Positions 1-7,437 of a stretch of DNA of 64,000 nt are shown in pieces. Made by a program: the position numbers and the translations under genes. Each line of letters begins with the position of its first letter. Position 1 is the first letter of the stretch. Location: the NCBI GenBank assembly GCA_945902745.1, contig CAMDNE010000014.1:1-64000 (forward strand), in the 5' to 3' direction. Source of the stretch: Chitinophaga pinensis. Lineage in GTDB: Bacteria; Bacteroidota; Bacteroidia; Flavobacteriales_D; Crocinitomicaceae. The notes under the pieces were generated by a model that saw nothing but the letters and a program-made list of their open reading frames with translations, had not been told where the DNA came from and did not search any database.

Positions 1-1
1 A

Positions 2-55
2 TTTGAATGATTTGAATGATTTGAATGATTTGAATTATTTGAATTATTTGAATTA
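2..55. repeat. 9-bp tandem repeat, six units
   Basis: Six head-to-tail 9-bp units: three of TTTGAATGA followed by three of TTTGAATTA. The array begins at the window edge and may extend further upstream. Every unit contains TTTG, the -33 element of Bacteroidota promoters, and the last TTTG (47-50) lies 20 nt before a TAACTTTG box. Confidence 0.95.
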
Positions 56-78
56 TATACTTAAATTATGTAACTTTG
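47..78 (+). promoter_or_regulatory. Bacteroidota-type promoter TTTG-N20-TAACTTTG
   Basis: TTTG at 47-50, a 20-nt spacer and TAACTTTG at 71-78 match the TTTG-N19-TAnnTTTG consensus of the Bacteroidota primary sigma factor. Transcription would begin near 84, about 17 nt before the ATG at 101. The -33 box is supplied by the last unit of the 9-bp repeat. Confidence 0.7.
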
Positions 79-100
79 TAGCTGAATTCTTAAAAAAATT

Positions 101-508
101 ATGCTAGAAGATTCTTTAAAATATGTAATTATTTGTATCGACGATGATCCACTTATTTTAAAATTGTTGTCTTTTCAATTAAATAAAGTAATAGAGCATG
201 AAACGACTATTGTGGAGTGTTTTCTAGACCCAATGGAAGTTATTGAGAATATTGATTCTCTTATTTCTAATGGACTTGAAGTGCTTTTATTGCTTGTAGA
301 TTATCAAATGCCAAACATAAATGGTGCTGAACTTATTCGGAACATCAAACAAAAATATCCGGAATTAAAATGTATCATGCTTTCTGGTCAAGCGAATAAC
401 ATTATTGTTAACGAATTGACAAATGATCATTTAATTGAGAAATTCATATCCAAACCTTGGGAGGAAGAAAATTTAATATCTGAGGTCAACAAAATAATGG
501 GTAAATAA
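101..508 (+). CDS. Receiver-only response regulator
   Basis: A 135-residue stand-alone CheY-like receiver domain. Acidic residues lie in CIDDDP (residues 12-17), the phospho-acceptor is probably D67 in LVDYQMP, and the conserved switch lysine is in ISKPW near residue 118. There is no output domain, so it probably works by protein-protein contact or as a phosphate relay in the cytoplasm. The SKPW ending resembles receivers associated with REC/HD-type or hybrid signalling proteins. It opens a block of two-component genes and has its own good promoter just upstream. The partner kinase is unknown; the large kinase at 3731-6847 is a candidate by proximity only. Confidence 0.88.
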   Translation: MLEDSLKYVIICIDDDPLILKLLSFQLNKVIEHETTIVECFLDPMEVIENIDSLISNGLEVLLLLVDYQMPNINGAELIRNIKQKYPELKCIMLSGQANNIIVNELTNDHLIEKFISKPWEEENLISEVNKIMGK

Positions 509-936
509 CCTTTTATTTTAAACAAAGACGTTTCTTCAAGTAGTAAATGTAACGTTAAAATTAAAGCATTCTTTTTTTCAAAATATCAAGCTAAAAAAAG
601 CATCAAAAAAAAATCTAAAGAAGTGTGATGTTGCTTTTTTAAACTAACTCGATTTACCTTTTTTCGGTTCAATAAATAAAGATTTATTAGAGCGACCTAT
701 AAAAATAGCCGTTTCCCTATTTTATATTCTCGACTTTTAGAAGACTCAAATTTATTTTTAAAAAAGGTAATTCCTTGAGCCTATTCACATCAGCTTAAAA
801 TTTCAACTAAAAAATAGTTTGATGTTAAACAAGTAGATTTTTTTTGCAAAAATTTTAAAGTTTTAGTTGAAAATATTAAAACAAATTGAATATCTTGTAA
901 TAGGGAATCATACAATACAGTATCAACTCAACATCT
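509..936. other. 428-bp intergenic region
   Basis: Very A/T-rich. I see no reading frame with coding character on either strand. The only structure is a weak hairpin at 594-640. Confidence 0.6.
594..640 (+). terminator. Possible weak terminator
   Basis: AAAAAAGCA (594-602) pairs with TGCTTTTTT (632-640) across a 29-nt loop and ends in a T run. The stem is mostly A-T and the loop is long, so this is a tentative 3' end for the receiver gene. Confidence 0.35.
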
Positions 937-1671
937 ATGGAAGAAGAATTAGGCACATATTCTAGAGGTTTTATTACCAATGTTCCTGCAGATCTTGCAA
1001 GTGAAAAGGCACAGGAATATCGAACAAAAATTTTTAAATATCCCATGGAAGGGGTTTACATTTACTCTTTCGAAGAGGGGAAAATGTTGTATGCCGCAGG
1101 ATGGGAAGAAGTGTCAGGTATTCCAGATTCAGAAATTAATATGCTTGAAATTGTTACAATGACGGCTCCTGATTTCAGTCCTTTTGTGAATGAAATTAAC
1201 GATAAAGCACTTAAATTTTTACATGTTAGAAATAAAAATCTCAACGATTATAGTTTCACAATTGAACTCAAAATTCTGCACAGAAATGGCAGTGAAGTTC
1301 CAGTAAACGCTCGAGTTAGCGTACATGACACCTTTGAAAATGGAACATTGAAATCAATCATGGGCAGGTTCCATGTTGATCATGGATTACGCTTTGGCAA
1401 GGTTATGAGATACGCAGCGTATGGACCTGAAAAAGATCAATTCGAATCAGATTTGAATGCAAGTTTATTTTATCCTTTTCACATTTCTAGCAAAGAATTA
1501 GAGGTGTTACATCTTATTTCTCAAGGATTTGCCTACAAAGAAATGGCAAAAAAATTAGATGTTTCACTTTCAGCAATTGAAAAACGAATTGCACCACTAT
1601 TTTTAAGATTTGAGGTAAATAACAATGCTCATTTAGTTGCCTTTGCTTATGAAAACAATTTATTACCTTAA
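937..1671 (+). CDS. PAS-domain LuxR-type transcriptional regulator
   Basis: A 244-residue protein. Residues about 35-140 have the look of a PAS fold (GWEEVSGIP, then the FTIELKILHRNGSEVPVNAR stretch typical of a PAC end). Residues about 180-244 form a GerE/LuxR helix-turn-helix: an F-x-I-S-x-K-E-x-E-V-L-x-L-I-x-x-G start, KEMAKKLDVS as the scaffold, and SAIEKRI as the recognition helix. It probably couples a sensed ligand or redox state directly to DNA binding without a phosphorelay. The stop codon overlaps the 3' end of the convergent gene at 1668 by 4 nt. Targets cannot be told from the sequence. Confidence 0.85.
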   Translation: MEEELGTYSRGFITNVPADLASEKAQEYRTKIFKYPMEGVYIYSFEEGKMLYAAGWEEVSGIPDSEINMLEIVTMTAPDFSPFVNEINDKALKFLHVRNKNLNDYSFTIELKILHRNGSEVPVNARVSVHDTFENGTLKSIMGRFHVDHGLRFGKVMRYAAYGPEKDQFESDLNASLFYPFHISSKELEVLHLISQGFAYKEMAKKLDVSLSAIEKRIAPLFLRFEVNNNAHLVAFAYENNLLP

Positions 1672-2672
1672 ATAGTATCTAAATCAACAATATGAATATC
1701 CTTTGAATTGACTCCTATGTTCTCGAGCATTCGAATCCAATCTTCTTGTTTTTCTGTTTCGGCACAACTACCAACTACCCATGCTACACTTTTATCTACT
1801 AATGCTTTTATATTCCGATCAGAATTAGTTGTTTTCAAGTAATTCTGAATGTCACTGGATTTTGTCTTATTTGATATTTCAGGCGATCCTGGGTTTATAT
1901 CGTCAATTATTAAAAACTCAGTTTGAGTCCAATTCCATAAAGAAAATGATGTTTCTTTTAATGTTTGATCACTCTCCTCAAGCATTGAAACCCATTTCGA
2001 GAAAGTAGAATAGGTTGTTTTATGATTTTTGATGGCTAATTCATTGCCTAGCCCAACCATTAAACGCGTCTTCCCTTTTCCTTTAGAACCGAAAATTAAA
2101 AAATGTGTTTTTGATTCTTTTCGAGAAATAACTTTATTAACGGTATCAATATTTAAATGACTCAACTTCGCATTCCATTGACTTAATCTAAATTGGTATG
2201 GAAAAAGAGCGTTTTGTTGGTATAATTTTGTCAGAAACCAATATCGAACCGCAAAAAGTAATAGAAAAAATGCACCCAAAAATGCAATCAGAACAGAAAT
2301 ATTAAAATGAACAAGCAAATAAAATATTACACCTCCTGTCCAGAAGAAGGAGAGATCTGTTGAAACATCAAACAGTAAATTCTTCCAATCTACTTTAAAT
2401 GAACCATTTCCTTTATATTCTTTTTTATAGAGTGGAGAGAGCACATTGTATCCTTCAAAAAGAAACCAAAATAATCCCACATATAGCAATGACTTTAACG
2501 CATTGTGATTATTCGTATAGACAATAAATGTTGGAATAAACCCCAAAGAAAAATGGCCTACCTGGTTTGCAAACCATCCATAAGTTAGTGTAATTCCTCG
2601 TTGTGAATCCTTGCCAATTAAATCTGTGTGTATCGTTGATAGAATTTCGCGAAATGTGATTTTAATATGCAT
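1668..2672 (-). CDS. Membrane-anchored P-loop ATPase, IstB/DnaC-like
   Basis: A 334-residue protein whose N-terminal half has about four hydrophobic segments (roughly residues 40-53, 60-78, 107-124 and 125-147). The C-terminal half is a soluble P-loop domain with Walker A GSKGKGKT (195-202) and Walker B FLIIDD (253-258). The spacing and the acidic pair after a hydrophobic strand resemble the IstB/DnaC/DnaA branch of AAA+ ATPases. A later strand, AWVVGSC (about 297-303), sits where a sensor-1 strand would be. An ATPase of this class fused to a membrane anchor is uncommon, and I know no characterised homologue. Convergent 4-nt overlap with the LuxR gene. The function is unknown. Confidence 0.75.
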   Translation of the reverse strand: MHIKITFREILSTIHTDLIGKDSQRGITLTYGWFANQVGHFSLGFIPTFIVYTNNHNALKSLLYVGLFWFLFEGYNVLSPLYKKEYKGNGSFKVDWKNLLFDVSTDLSFFWTGGVIFYLLVHFNISVLIAFLGAFFLLLFAVRYWFLTKLYQQNALFPYQFRLSQWNAKLSHLNIDTVNKVISRKESKTHFLIFGSKGKGKTRLMVGLGNELAIKNHKTTYSTFSKWVSMLEESDQTLKETSFSLWNWTQTEFLIIDDINPGSPEISNKTKSSDIQNYLKTTNSDRNIKALVDKSVAWVVGSCAETEKQEDWIRMLENIGVNSKDIHIVDLDTI

Positions 2673-2750
2673 TTTTTAGCGTTTAGGAAGTGGTTTTCGG
2701 TTTCAATATACGCACTTCAGCAATAAATCGTGCAAAAACAGTAAAAAAAG

Positions 2751-2790
2751 CCCTCAACCTGAGGAAAACCTCAGGGTACTTTATTTTTTT
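2751..2790. terminator. Alternating hairpins, terminator-like, between divergent genes
   Basis: CCTGAGG (2758-2764) and CCTCAGG (2769-2775) form a perfect 7-bp stem with an AAAA loop. The first arm can instead pair with CCTCA (2752-2756). A runs lie upstream (2743-2749) and a T run downstream (2783-2791). The structure lies between two divergently transcribed genes, where no ordinary 3' end is expected. Confidence 0.55.
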
Positions 2791-2820
2791 TGCCCAAATG
2801 CATGAATTATATTTGATCTT

Positions 2821-3654
2821 ATGCAAAAACACGAATTATTTACTGAAAATAAAAGACTTGAATCTTCAGAAAGTAATTTTTTGTTGACCATTTTTTATAA
2901 TGACATTTTTTTTAGAAGAAAATTCATAACGTGTTCAATTGTACTTTCAAATTTCAACTTTGACGGTGAACTTAAAATTCAATTGAAAGTTAATTATAAG
3001 GGAACTACTAGTTTTCATTTTCTTAATCCTTCACTGTCATTGGGAAATACAATTGCATTTTTAAAGCACACTTTCACAAACTCAATTGAGATTGAAGAAA
3101 TTGAAACTTTTCCTTTAAAAGTTTTGGATTTAAATGATACCGATCAAAATACGTCGCAGAATTTTGTGTTCTTTGATTGTCAATTTCCACTCTTCGAATT
3201 ATTAAATAAATCATTGGATAAAGAAACAATCTTTATTAAAAATAAACAGAATTTACTATTTGCATTAGTTTCTTCTAACAAGAACAAAGAAGACCATTAT
3301 GAATTCACAGAACCGTATATATTAATTGAAAAAATAATTTCAAATATTGAATTTATTTTTAAACAAGAATTTAAAAAAGAACTCAAAAATTATACGCAAA
3401 AGGGTCCTACGGTTTGGAAAAATTATATCCTGTTTTTCGAAAATAGAACTGTAAAAAAACAAGAAGAAATTCATTTCGATCAAAACTACTTTCTTAAAAT
3501 GTTGAAAGATATAAGTCATATAGTCAACCTTCTTTGTTTAAATAATCAATTTTTTATAACAAAACGTGACCTACATATTTTAAAAGATTCTGAAATTTTC
3601 ACTTCAAAATTACGAGAATTAAAGATGACTAATCCACCGAGTAGGCTTATCTAA
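2821..3654 (+). CDS. Hypothetical protein
   Basis: A 277-residue A/T-rich reading frame whose family I do not recognise. There is no signal peptide and no clear transmembrane segment. It is rich in Lys, Phe, Asn and Ile. Residues about 165-235 look helical and charged, and strands seem to dominate the N-terminal half. TATATTTG (2808-2815) ends only 5 nt before the ATG, so the transcript may be leaderless. The gene starts opposite the membrane ATPase and is followed 76 nt later by the large histidine kinase on the same strand. A role in the same signalling unit is possible but rests on position alone. Confidence 0.65.
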   Translation: MQKHELFTENKRLESSESNFLLTIFYNDIFFRRKFITCSIVLSNFNFDGELKIQLKVNYKGTTSFHFLNPSLSLGNTIAFLKHTFTNSIEIEEIETFPLKVLDLNDTDQNTSQNFVFFDCQFPLFELLNKSLDKETIFIKNKQNLLFALVSSNKNKEDHYEFTEPYILIEKIISNIEFIFKQEFKKELKNYTQKGPTVWKNYILFFENRTVKKQEEIHFDQNYFLKMLKDISHIVNLLCLNNQFFITKRDLHILKDSEIFTSKLRELKMTNPPSRLI

Positions 3655-3730
3655 TTTTTTAAAAAAAGTAAAAACACGTGACCATGTGAATAAAAAAAGC
3701 TAAATTAACCTTGTTAAGCCACTTTATTAA

Positions 3731-6700
3731 ATGATGCTCATCTTATCTAAACCTATTTTTTTAAACGGATATTCGTTTTCCTTAATAATTTTAGGATTCA
3801 TTTTAATTGGCATTACTTTATTATCCTACATTTTATTTCGATTCATCACTCAAAAGATAAATATTGAAAAACAAAAATTTCAAACTTTAAACAGCAGTTT
3901 TATTGATATAATACAGTCAACCAAAGATGGTTTTATGTTATTTAACGAAAAGGGAAATCTTTTTCAATTCAATGAAACTGGTCTAAATTTTATTCAAACA
4001 ATTCTTCTATTTGACACGAAAGAAAAATTAAGGTTAAATGAAGTATTGAAAAATCTCCAGCTTTATTGTACGGTCCAGCTCAGTGAGGAAAATCTATCTG
4101 ACAAAGTTTTAGAGCTCAAAAACATTGAAATTCCAACATCGAAAGGAAGCCATAACAATTTCTATTTACGAATTCATTCAATCTATTCTAATCAAAAAAT
4201 CACCTATACATATTTTATAATTAGAGATATTTCAGAAGAAGTAAAACGAATTTCTGAGGAAAAGGATACTCATTATTTTATAAATGAGATAATCAATAAT
4301 TCTAGAGATGCCTATCTCATTTTAGATAAAAATTTCATTGTAAAATCAGCAAATAATCAAGCTTTGATTTCATTAGGTGTTCCAACGGAAAATATCATTG
4401 GAATCTCATTGTTGTCCAAATTTCCAGAACTAGTGGATTCGGAGCTTATTGCAAACTGCGAATTTGTTCAATTTCAAAAGACTCCCATTGAGATTGATTA
4501 TTTTCTCATTTCACAAAATTCATGGTTCAATGTAAAAATTCAACCAAATAAGCAGGGCTTAACGTTGTTTTTTTATGAAAACACCCATGAAAAATTGACT
4601 AAAACCTTCAATGAAATTGAAAGAAAAGCACTTGAACAATTTTCAACTCGATCTATTTCATTTTATCAAATTATTGCAAATGCAATTGATTCCATTCAAG
4701 AGCTTTTCCCGGGGATGTTCTGCGCAATATATATGTTAAATGAAGAAGGCAATGAATTGAAATTTTTCTCATCGGGATATTCAACTTTTTTACCAACAGT
4801 GCCAAAGTCAATTAACAGTGGTTTTTTGGGTTTTGATTATATCCTTCAAAAGAAAATAAGAATTGAACGCAATAATCTTTATTTTGATTTTTTGACAAAT
4901 CTTTTTTTAAACAAAACATTTTCGCGCATTTTTAATATTCCAATAGCCGAATCCAATAAAGTAAAAGGCGTGATTCTATCTTATATGACAAATGATTCAC
5001 AGTCTTTCTCAAATATTGAAAAATTACAAGATCAAATGCGGCTCTTAATTGAGAAACTATTTTCATATAGTAAACAATTCAAGGAACTTGAAAAATTATC
5101 TATAGTGTCAGAAAATTCCCAAAAATCATTTGCAACAATCAACATAAATAATCAAATTACGTGGACCAATAAATCCTTCAATAATTTATTTTTAATGACA
5201 ACGGAAGATTTACTCCTTTCACCTTTGACAACTATAATTAATGAAAAAAATACTGATACTGCATCTTTCGAAATAATTCATAAAGGCATTGATGATTTTG
5301 AAAATATTGCCTTAGAATTTTCATATTCTTCCGATGAGATCAAAAAACAGTTGAATTTAACAACCAGAAAATTATTTTCGGGCAGTGACATTCAACTTTT
5401 AATTGAAATTGAAGATGTAACAGCTCAAGTGACTTTTAGAAATGAGCTTCAAAAAGGTCAAGAATTTCTTAAAAAAGTGACCGATAAAGTTCCTATTGTA
5501 TTGTTTCAAATTAAAATTGATGCAAATGGTGCTTTTTCTTTCCCATTCATCAGCAAGGAAATTGAGCGATACGATATTGGAATGACTATTGAAAAAATAT
5601 ATCAGTTCCCAGGTCTGCTATTTAAGTTAATTCATCCGGACGATTTACCAAAAATTACGTCCGTCTTAGATATCACTCAAGATAATTTACCTACTTGGCA
5701 AGTTGAATTTAGGCTAATGAGTAGTAATTATCAAAACAAGTGGATCAATGGCATGGGTGTGCCAGAAAAACAAAATGACGGAAGTGTCATTTGGTATGGA
5801 TACTTTGAAGACATATCTGATAAAAAAGAGAAAAATTTAGAAATACAAAAAATCAATGAACGATTCAAATATGTTTCAAAAGCCGTAAATGAAGTTATTT
5901 GGGAATTAGACTTGAGTGATAATTCCATGATTTGGAGCGACGGATTAACCACAATCTTTGGATATGCCCAAAATAAATATCCAATGTTTCAAAACATTCA
6001 AAAATATATTCACCCAGATGATTTTGAAAATTATGCGGCAGGATTGTTTGAATATCAAATGTCAAAAAACCAACACAATTTTAGCTTAGAATACCGTTTT
6101 AAAAAAGCCGATAACACATTTGCAAGTGTTATAGACAAAGTTTTTGTAATTAGAAATGAACAAGGTGACCCTCAGCGAATAATTGGATCTATTAAAGATA
6201 TTTCCGAATCAAAATTATTTGAAATCAACAAAAAAATACTGATCAATGAAACGCAAGAATTTGAAAGAAATCAATTCTCAATGGAATTACACGATGGTTT
6301 AGCACAACAATTAGTCGCTCTAAATTTGTATTTAAGTCGTTTAGAAGATGATGTTCCAACAGATAAAATAGAAAAATTAGCTATCTGCAAAAAAATTGTA
6401 ATTGAAAGTTTGAATCAAACGAGAACATTGTGTTATAATTTGTCACCACCAGAATTAAGTAATGGTCTAATCCATGGTTTAAAAGCCATGTATGACCGTT
6501 TAAATGCCTTAGAAAAAACGATTTTCATCTTTAAACATGAGGAAGAAAGTAAATTGAAGAATATCAACAATATTGATATTTATAATGTTTATAGGATTAT
6601 TCAAGAATTTGTGAATAATTCAATAAAACATGCAAAATGCACTGAAATTAGATGTACAATAAAACAGAAAAACACATCGAAATTAATTGAGATAACCTTG

Positions 6701-6847
6701 GTGGACAATGGTATTGGTTATGATCCAAAATTAGTCAAATATGGTTTTGGTGTTCAAAACATTCATAAAAGAGCCAATTTAGCGAATGCCAAAATCAAAT
6801 TGGAGAGTAAATTAGGGGTAGGAAGCTCATTGATAATAACTGTTTAA
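3731..6847 (+). CDS. Multi-PAS/GAF NarX-type sensor histidine kinase
   Basis: A 1038-residue kinase. One N-terminal transmembrane helix (about 14-38) is followed by PAS-like domains near 52-165, 185-290, 455-560, 575-700 and 705-830, with a GAF-like domain near 310-450. The DHp domain is of HisKA_3 type: the phospho-acceptor is H854 in MELHDGLAQQL. The C-terminal HATPase has an N box (EFVNNSIKHA), a G1 box (DNGIGYD) and a final GVGSS loop. Kinases of this type normally phosphorylate NarL/LuxR-type regulators; two genes of that receiver type lie at 6865-7257 and 9213-9851. With one short membrane anchor and several PAS domains it most likely senses cytoplasmic signals. ATG codons at 3731 and 3734 are both possible starts. 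Confidence 0.93.
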   Translation: MMLILSKPIFLNGYSFSLIILGFILIGITLLSYILFRFITQKINIEKQKFQTLNSSFIDIIQSTKDGFMLFNEKGNLFQFNETGLNFIQTILLFDTKEKLRLNEVLKNLQLYCTVQLSEENLSDKVLELKNIEIPTSKGSHNNFYLRIHSIYSNQKITYTYFIIRDISEEVKRISEEKDTHYFINEIINNSRDAYLILDKNFIVKSANNQALISLGVPTENIIGISLLSKFPELVDSELIANCEFVQFQKTPIEIDYFLISQNSWFNVKIQPNKQGLTLFFYENTHEKLTKTFNEIERKALEQFSTRSISFYQIIANAIDSIQELFPGMFCAIYMLNEEGNELKFFSSGYSTFLPTVPKSINSGFLGFDYILQKKIRIERNNLYFDFLTNLFLNKTFSRIFNIPIAESNKVKGVILSYMTNDSQSFSNIEKLQDQMRLLIEKLFSYSKQFKELEKLSIVSENSQKSFATININNQITWTNKSFNNLFLMTTEDLLLSPLTTIINEKNTDTASFEIIHKGIDDFENIALEFSYSSDEIKKQLNLTTRKLFSGSDIQLLIEIEDVTAQVTFRNELQKGQEFLKKVTDKVPIVLFQIKIDANGAFSFPFISKEIERYDIGMTIEKIYQFPGLLFKLIHPDDLPKITSVLDITQDNLPTWQVEFRLMSSNYQNKWINGMGVPEKQNDGSVIWYGYFEDISDKKEKNLEIQKINERFKYVSKAVNEVIWELDLSDNSMIWSDGLTTIFGYAQNKYPMFQNIQKYIHPDDFENYAAGLFEYQMSKNQHNFSLEYRFKKADNTFASVIDKVFVIRNEQGDPQRIIGSIKDISESKLFEINKKILINETQEFERNQFSMELHDGLAQQLVALNLYLSRLEDDVPTDKIEKLAICKKIVIESLNQTRTLCYNLSPPELSNGLIHGLKAMYDRLNALEKTIFIFKHEEESKLKNINNIDIYNVYRIIQEFVNNSIKHAKCTEIRCTIKQKNTSKLIEITLVDNGIGYDPKLVKYGFGVQNIHKRANLANAKIKLESKLGVGSSLIITV

Positions 6848-6864
6848 GTTGAATAAAAGGCTAA

Positions 6865-7257
6865 TTACCTTACTTCTTCACACAAATATATCTTACCGCT
6901 TAGTATTTCAGAAATTCCTTTTTTAATTTCAGTTATAGAAGAATTTTTCGTCATGAAACCTTTTGCTCCTACTTTAATAGCATTTTGAACATATGAAGGA
7001 TCAGTGTGAATTGTCAAAATCATCACTTTTAATGTATCATTTTGATTAATCAACGATTCTGTAAGTTCAATCCCATTTTTCGCCCCTGGCAAATTAATAT
7101 CCATCAAAATGATATCTGGCAAAATTTCCAAAACCTTAGATTCTACCTCATCGGCATGACGAATAATTTCTATTTCAGTAAAACCAATATCTTCCAAAAT
7201 GGTTTTCCAAATATCCGCTATTAACTCAAAATCTTCGACAATTATTGCTTTTTTCAC
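6865..7257 (-). CDS. NarL-type receiver lacking its HTH output domain
   Basis: A 130-residue protein made of a single receiver: acidic pocket VEDF (7-10), phospho-acceptor D53 in LMDINLP, and the conserved lysine in GFMTKNSS. It is clearly related to the receiver of the regulator at 9213-9851 (shared patterns LIA-x-x-W-x-x-ILE, LMDINL, GAKG-x-x-TKN). However, it ends directly after the last receiver helix (LCEEVR), where the other continues into a linker and HTH. It converges with the kinase at 3731, with 17 nt between the stop codons. It may act as a phosphate sink or as a competitor of the full-length regulator. Confidence 0.87.
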   Translation of the reverse strand: MKKAIIVEDFELIADIWKTILEDIGFTEIEIIRHADEVESKVLEILPDIILMDINLPGAKNGIELTESLINQNDTLKVMILTIHTDPSYVQNAIKVGAKGFMTKNSSITEIKKGISEILSGKIYLCEEVR

Positions 7258-7274
7258 TTTTCCTTTATTATAAA

Positions 7275-7284
7275 CAAACGTTTG
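7275..7284. promoter_or_regulatory. 10-bp palindrome upstream of the receiver gene
   Basis: CAAACGTTTG is a perfect palindrome centred about 22 nt upstream of the ATG at 7257. It could be an operator. It is a single site with no second copy nearby, so this is a weak call. Confidence 0.3.
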
Positions 7285-7361
7285 ACTGTTAAATTGTTAC
7301 TTCAGTGAATCAAGCATTTTGATTAGAATACAATATTAATGATTAAAATTATTTAAAAAAA

Positions 7362-7373
7362 TGATAATTATCA
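7362..7373. promoter_or_regulatory. 12-bp palindrome in A/T tracts, operator or weak terminator
   Basis: TGATAATTATCA is flanked by A and T runs. It lies 65 nt past the 3' end of the PAS/GAF gene (minus strand) and about 100 nt before the receiver gene. Read as RNA it gives a 4-bp core stem extended by A-U pairs. Read as DNA it resembles half of a Fur-type site but lacks the usual 7-1-7 spacing. Confidence 0.3.
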
Positions 7374-7437
7374 CTTTTTTAAATAAATACACTTTAATAC
7401 GTATATATTTTAAAATTTTAAACATATTTGAATTTCC

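Noticed and set aside
2690-2887. 65-codon plus-strand frame starting with GTG
   Set aside because: It spans the alternating hairpins and overlaps the better frame at 2821. I see no protein-like features; a leader peptide is conceivable but unsupported.
7362-7373. Fur-box reading of TGATAATTATCA
   Set aside because: The 7-1-7 spacing of Fur sites is missing, and no iron-related gene is next to it.
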